Origin: Plazaster borealis
Lineage: Eukaryota; Echinodermata; Asteroidea; Forcipulatida; Labidiasteridae
NCBI GenBank assembly: GCA_021014325.1
Contig: CM037462.1
Span: forward strand, 7,732,501 to 7,796,500
DNA: 64,000 nucleotides
Direction of reading: 5' to 3'
Both the position numbers and the translations under genes were made by a program. Below the pieces are notes generated by a model, which made no database searches, was not told where the DNA came from, and was given only the letters and a program-made list of their open reading frames with translations. Shown here piece after piece: positions 60,613 to 64,000 of this stretch (position 1 is the first letter of the stretch; every line of letters begins with the position of its first letter).

Positions 60613-62041
60613 ATGCCAAAAACGTGTGTTGTTGGAGGCTGCACAAGGAACACCAATAAAAATCCGGTACTTAGCTTCCTAAAATTTCTGGGAGATTCAG
60701 CTAATTTAGGAAAGAGAGGGTGCGTTTTGTAAATCAACGCGATCGAACTTCACTGATGACTGCATGGAAACAGTCATTGGCGAAGCCAAGCACGAGTTTG
60801 GATTCGCCCGTAAAACTGCCCTGAAAAAAGTGTGCAGTTCCCACACTGAAGGCCCCTAATACTGCCACAACAGGGTCTGCAGGGAAGCAAGATGGAAAGC
60901 CGGAAAGTGAAAGAGCCAAACGGAGGGGAAAAAAGGAGCAAACACAGGTAAGTCGGGGAGTGTTTGGCGAAACCGGGGAGGTAAAACTAAAATTCAGTAT
61001 GGGGAGAGTGGGGACTCCCCCCGGAGTTCTTTCCCGTTTTTGAAAAAAATGCGGCTTTGACATGTTATATTATTGTATGGCCCTTTTTATGAAATATATT
61101 TTATGGTAGTCATGCATTATGCTGTATTGTTTGATCAAACGGTCGATCATGATGATCGGAAAAGCGGTGTCCGGATACCGGGCAAAACATGGTGTTCACA
61201 TTGTCAATAAACAATTACTATGCTAATCCCTCTGTAAAACAGAGTGGCTAGCTTCTTCCATCCCGTCATTGTTGATATAATCCTGTCATTGTTACCTGTA
61301 GCTCTCACGTGATTAGTCTCTGAATGAGCTGTAGCTGCAGCTGCAGTATGAACTTGACAATTAATATGGGGCCAGGGATGATAAGGAAAAGCACAACCAC
61401 ATGATGAATATTTAAAGCTAGTCAAATCAATGACATCTGCATGTGTCCATAACAAATAAAACAGAAATAACACACAAACAATAAAATAAAGGAAGGGTTG
61501 CTCAATCCACTCCCCACTTTTTCATTCATTATGACAAATACATTGCTCATGAAAGATAACATTATTTATTGGTCATAATGAGTGAAATATTAGTTGAGTG
61601 TCTTTCTAAAGTAATCCCCCAAAGAAAAAAAAGAAAAACATAAATTTAAATCAAGTTATGAAGTTTAAGGGTGAATTGTAAATTTGTTCTCAATGGATTG
61701 CATTATTCTGCTTTTGCTAGATGCTGAAGGAACAGCTGAAACGACTGGACCCTCGGCGTCTGCTACACCGAGTACGCCAGCTCATTTGTCGGATGAGGTA
61801 CATGAAACGTCGACTAGCCGAAAGGGACACAAGAAACATGGGAAGACACTGATTGGGGAGTCAAGCACAATGGAGGGTCACGGTCAGGGTTCAACAGAAA
61901 CGTCGACTAGCCGAAAGGGACACAAGAAACATGGGAAGACATAGAGGGGAGTCTAGCACAATGGAGGGTCATGGTCAGAGTTCAACAGGAACGGTGTCGA
62001 GCGATAAGACACACAAGAAGAAAAAGAAGACTGACATTTGA
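60613..62041 (+). pseudogene. THAP-domain gene relic, two exons
   Basis: Exon 1 starts MPKTCVVGGCTRNTNKNP, the C-x4-C start of a THAP zinc finger. Further pieces in other frames follow: RVRFVNQ, then NFTDDCMETVIGEAKHEFGF, then CAVPTLKAPNTATTGSAG and ERAKRRGKKEQTQ. THAP domains bind DNA with a C2CH zinc; the stretch expected to hold the C-x2-H pair seems deleted between VNQ and FTDDC. Donor GTAAGT at 60948 and acceptor TTGCTAG before 61721 look intact. Exon 2 reads either MLKEQLKRLDPRRLLHRVRQ (phase 0) or DAEGTAETTGPSASATPS, the second ending in repeats and a lysine-rich tail at 62041. At least two frameshifts in exon 1 indicate inactivation. An AATAAA lies near 62048. It is transcribed away from the minus-strand relic at 59738. 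Confidence 0.55.
61805..62000 (+). repeat. Two-copy repeat of about 90-100 bp in exon 2
   Basis: ACGTCGACTAGCCGAAAGGG...GGGAAGACA followed by AGCACAATGGAGGGTCA...GGTTCAACAG occurs twice in tandem. It encodes TSTSRKGHKKHGKT and SSTMEGHGQ repeats in one frame. Confidence 0.85.
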
Positions 62042-62049
62042 AGAGAAAA

Positions 62050-63835
62050 TAAAACTGATGATACACATGCAGTAAAACAATTTCCTTTGTCATACACATA
62101 TGAGTGTGAGTAGGGTAAATTCATTTCAAATGGAGGGAAAACCAGCATTAAACTTCACAAACTTTATTTTGCACTGTCATGAAAATTGTAGATTCTCCTG
62201 GCAACCCAAATAAACACTGTATATATCTCAAACTTCCTGTTCACTGAAAATTTGTGGTTTGCTGGCTGGCTGCATGCCTTTAAAAAAAATGGCTGCATAG
62301 AATCTTGAACTGAGCATACTCGATTCCCTTTTTAACTACTGAAAAACATGAAATGATTGTTATTGTAGTCTGAATCCGAATTTAGGATAAAGAAAAATGT
62401 GTCTCAACTAATACGGTATCTAGAAAGTTCAGTGTTTTACAGAAGGCTAAAAATAACACGCCAAAGGAATGTAAGTTATGAAGCAAATATATTCTGTGAC
62501 CCAGAATAAATGTTTATTTTAATCTTTCAATTTATCAGAAGTTGATATTAATTGTAACAGAAAGTTGAAAAAGGTGTGCACATACAAAATCACATACTAA
62601 TTAAACCAAAATTACAACAGTTTTTAAGCTATAAAATTTACTGCATTATCCAAAAGTTCTATAGTACTGTTTGCTATTAGCAAGATTTGCTAAAAGATCA
62701 CAAGTATGATAAAGTTCAGTGTACAATATAAGTATAAGTATAAGAAGTGTGACATTATTAGGGAAGTAGTGTATAAATGTACATCATGTACAGATGTAAA
62801 TTGTCATTTTTAGATTAAAAAAGTTGCAAAAAATATCATGAAAGTGTCAACACTATGCCAATATACAAAAAGGTAGTACCAGAGATGTACATGAATGAGA
62901 GGTGTAAATTACTTTCAAGTGGACATTTTTATTAAAAAACCAAACAACATGGGTCAAAAGTGACAATGTACTTCTAGCCATAGGATAATGGTTTTACGAG
63001 CCAGCAGCTGATGGGCATTTGGTAGCCCAATGGGCTAGTGAATAAAATGCATTATAATAATGCAAAAAAATTCAGTATCTCAGGAAGGACATGATTAATG
63101 CTTAACAACTTATGTTTCTCGGTCTACTGATTTGTTGTTTTTGAAGTCCTGCTATAGTCAATTTTTCTTTCGAAATTCAAAACTAACAAATTCTCTGGTG
63201 TATTTCAATAATTTAAATATGTAAATCTTGAAAATAAAACATTTTTTGTGCAGGACACATGTAATTACAAAATGTGGACATGACTAGCCCTGTGGGCTAC
63301 CACAAAATTCAAGTTAATTGCTACCTCTGTAAATAACATGCTGTTTGATTAAAGTCCATACCAAGTAGGGGTGTAACGACTAACGATATGATATGATCAC
63401 AATGCACCACAGTCTGTTTCATGATGAATAATGAAAGTTTAGAAAATGTTACACAGGGAATAATTCTTAACAAAGCAATAAAAAACAGCCCAACAATTTC
63501 CTGTGTTTACTTACACACAACTATTATTATGATAAATAAATTTATCACAAATTCTTCATCATGTTTATTGTCAATGTACATGTATTGTTATTTCCTTATA
63601 ATAGGCAGCATGTGTACTGTGGAATTTCACTCTTACAAGTTTGATTGTCAATAAAGGCATGCGACATCTCTTCCTTTATAGTGCCATAAAAATGTGAAAA
63701 CACTGCCTTCTTGCAATTTTTTGTTAGCTTGGCAGTTCCTTTATTTTTTTCTTCAAATCAGCATGTCCATGTCTAAAGTGAAATTAAACATCAAAAATAT
63801 ATTGTACATGAAAAGTGCAGACACAAAAAAGAATG
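62050..63835. other. Intergenic, no gene seen
   Basis: AT-rich, with a repeated GTATAAGTATAAG stretch near 62730 and GGGCTACCA words near 63010-63300. No supported gene. Confidence 0.4.
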
Positions 63836-64000
63836 TTAATCCAGTTCGGGATAGCTGAAGCCTTTGTATGTACCATCTGGGTTTGGGTATGTCCGTCGGA
63901 TAGTATTCATTACACACAGGATGGGAGTTGAACCCGGTTGAATCTTCCCAAATATCCCCAACACCATCTTACGACTTGACGATAAGCCACATGTTGATAT
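63836..64000 (-). other. Unresolved: terminal exon or tRNA-derived SINE
   Basis: On the minus strand the whole 165 bp is open for 54 codons, ending GTYKGFSYPELD and TAA (63836-63838), which looks like a protein C-terminus cut by the window edge. The same strand also carries a perfect pol III B-box-like GGTTCAACTCC near 63935, about 60 bp after a weak A-box-like TGGCTTATCG, which would fit a SINE head. I cannot decide between the two. Confidence 0.3.

Overview
This is animal nuclear DNA: AT-rich, with long introns carrying canonical GT-AG splice sites, and crowded with eukaryotic transposable elements and foldback repeats. One gene is certain: histone deacetylase 3 (HDAC3), on the plus strand in eleven coding exons from 3437 to 20415, complete from start to stop (433 residues predicted). 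The mix of element families (Ty3/gypsy, BEL/Pao, APE-type LINEs, a THAP relic, many short foldback elements, frequent ACATGTAC-type words) suggests a marine invertebrate. My impression of the repeats points to an echinoderm, but that is recognition from memory, not proof.

Layout. 1-3436: sequence upstream of HDAC3, with one copy of a 0.8-kb dispersed repeat (838-1633) and a perfect-TIR MITE (2527-2897). 3437-20415: HDAC3. Its introns hold foldback elements, a LINE tail followed by a 28-bp tandem array (intron 1), an element nested inside another (intron 2), a MITE ending 47 bp before exon 6 (intron 5), and a minisatellite between foldbacks (intron 10). 20416-24431: 3' flank and probable 3' UTR. 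24432-32908: a Ty3/gypsy-type LTR element with about 99.5% identical LTRs and a CATA target duplication, but no gag, protease or RT; its interior holds a 283-bp foldback and a minus-strand Helitron-like element. 32911-37608: a decayed minus-strand LINE (endonuclease, RT, zf-RVT tail) containing a GC-rich 562-bp block that occurs twice. 37620-42070: foldbacks, a GC-rich minisatellite and duplicated blocks. 42071-50838: a head-to-tail array of Helitron-like non-autonomous elements, each ending in a hairpin plus CTAG followed by T. 51183-52003: inverted copy of the 838-1633 repeat. 55290-57250: a BEL/Pao pol relic interrupted by another insertion. 58690-59738 (minus) and 60613-62041 (plus): two divergent, damaged, spliced gene relics, the second with a THAP-type start. 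63836-64000: an unresolved segment, either a terminal exon or a tRNA-derived SINE.

Only HDAC3 looks like a working gene. Everything else recognised is mobile-element-derived or damaged. The most unusual structure is the Helitron-like array with its inverted partner at 27610. Its modules repeatedly carry palindromic CCGGAAG words, TGACGTCA palindromes and AGGTCA-type hexamer pairs spaced by 4-5 bp.
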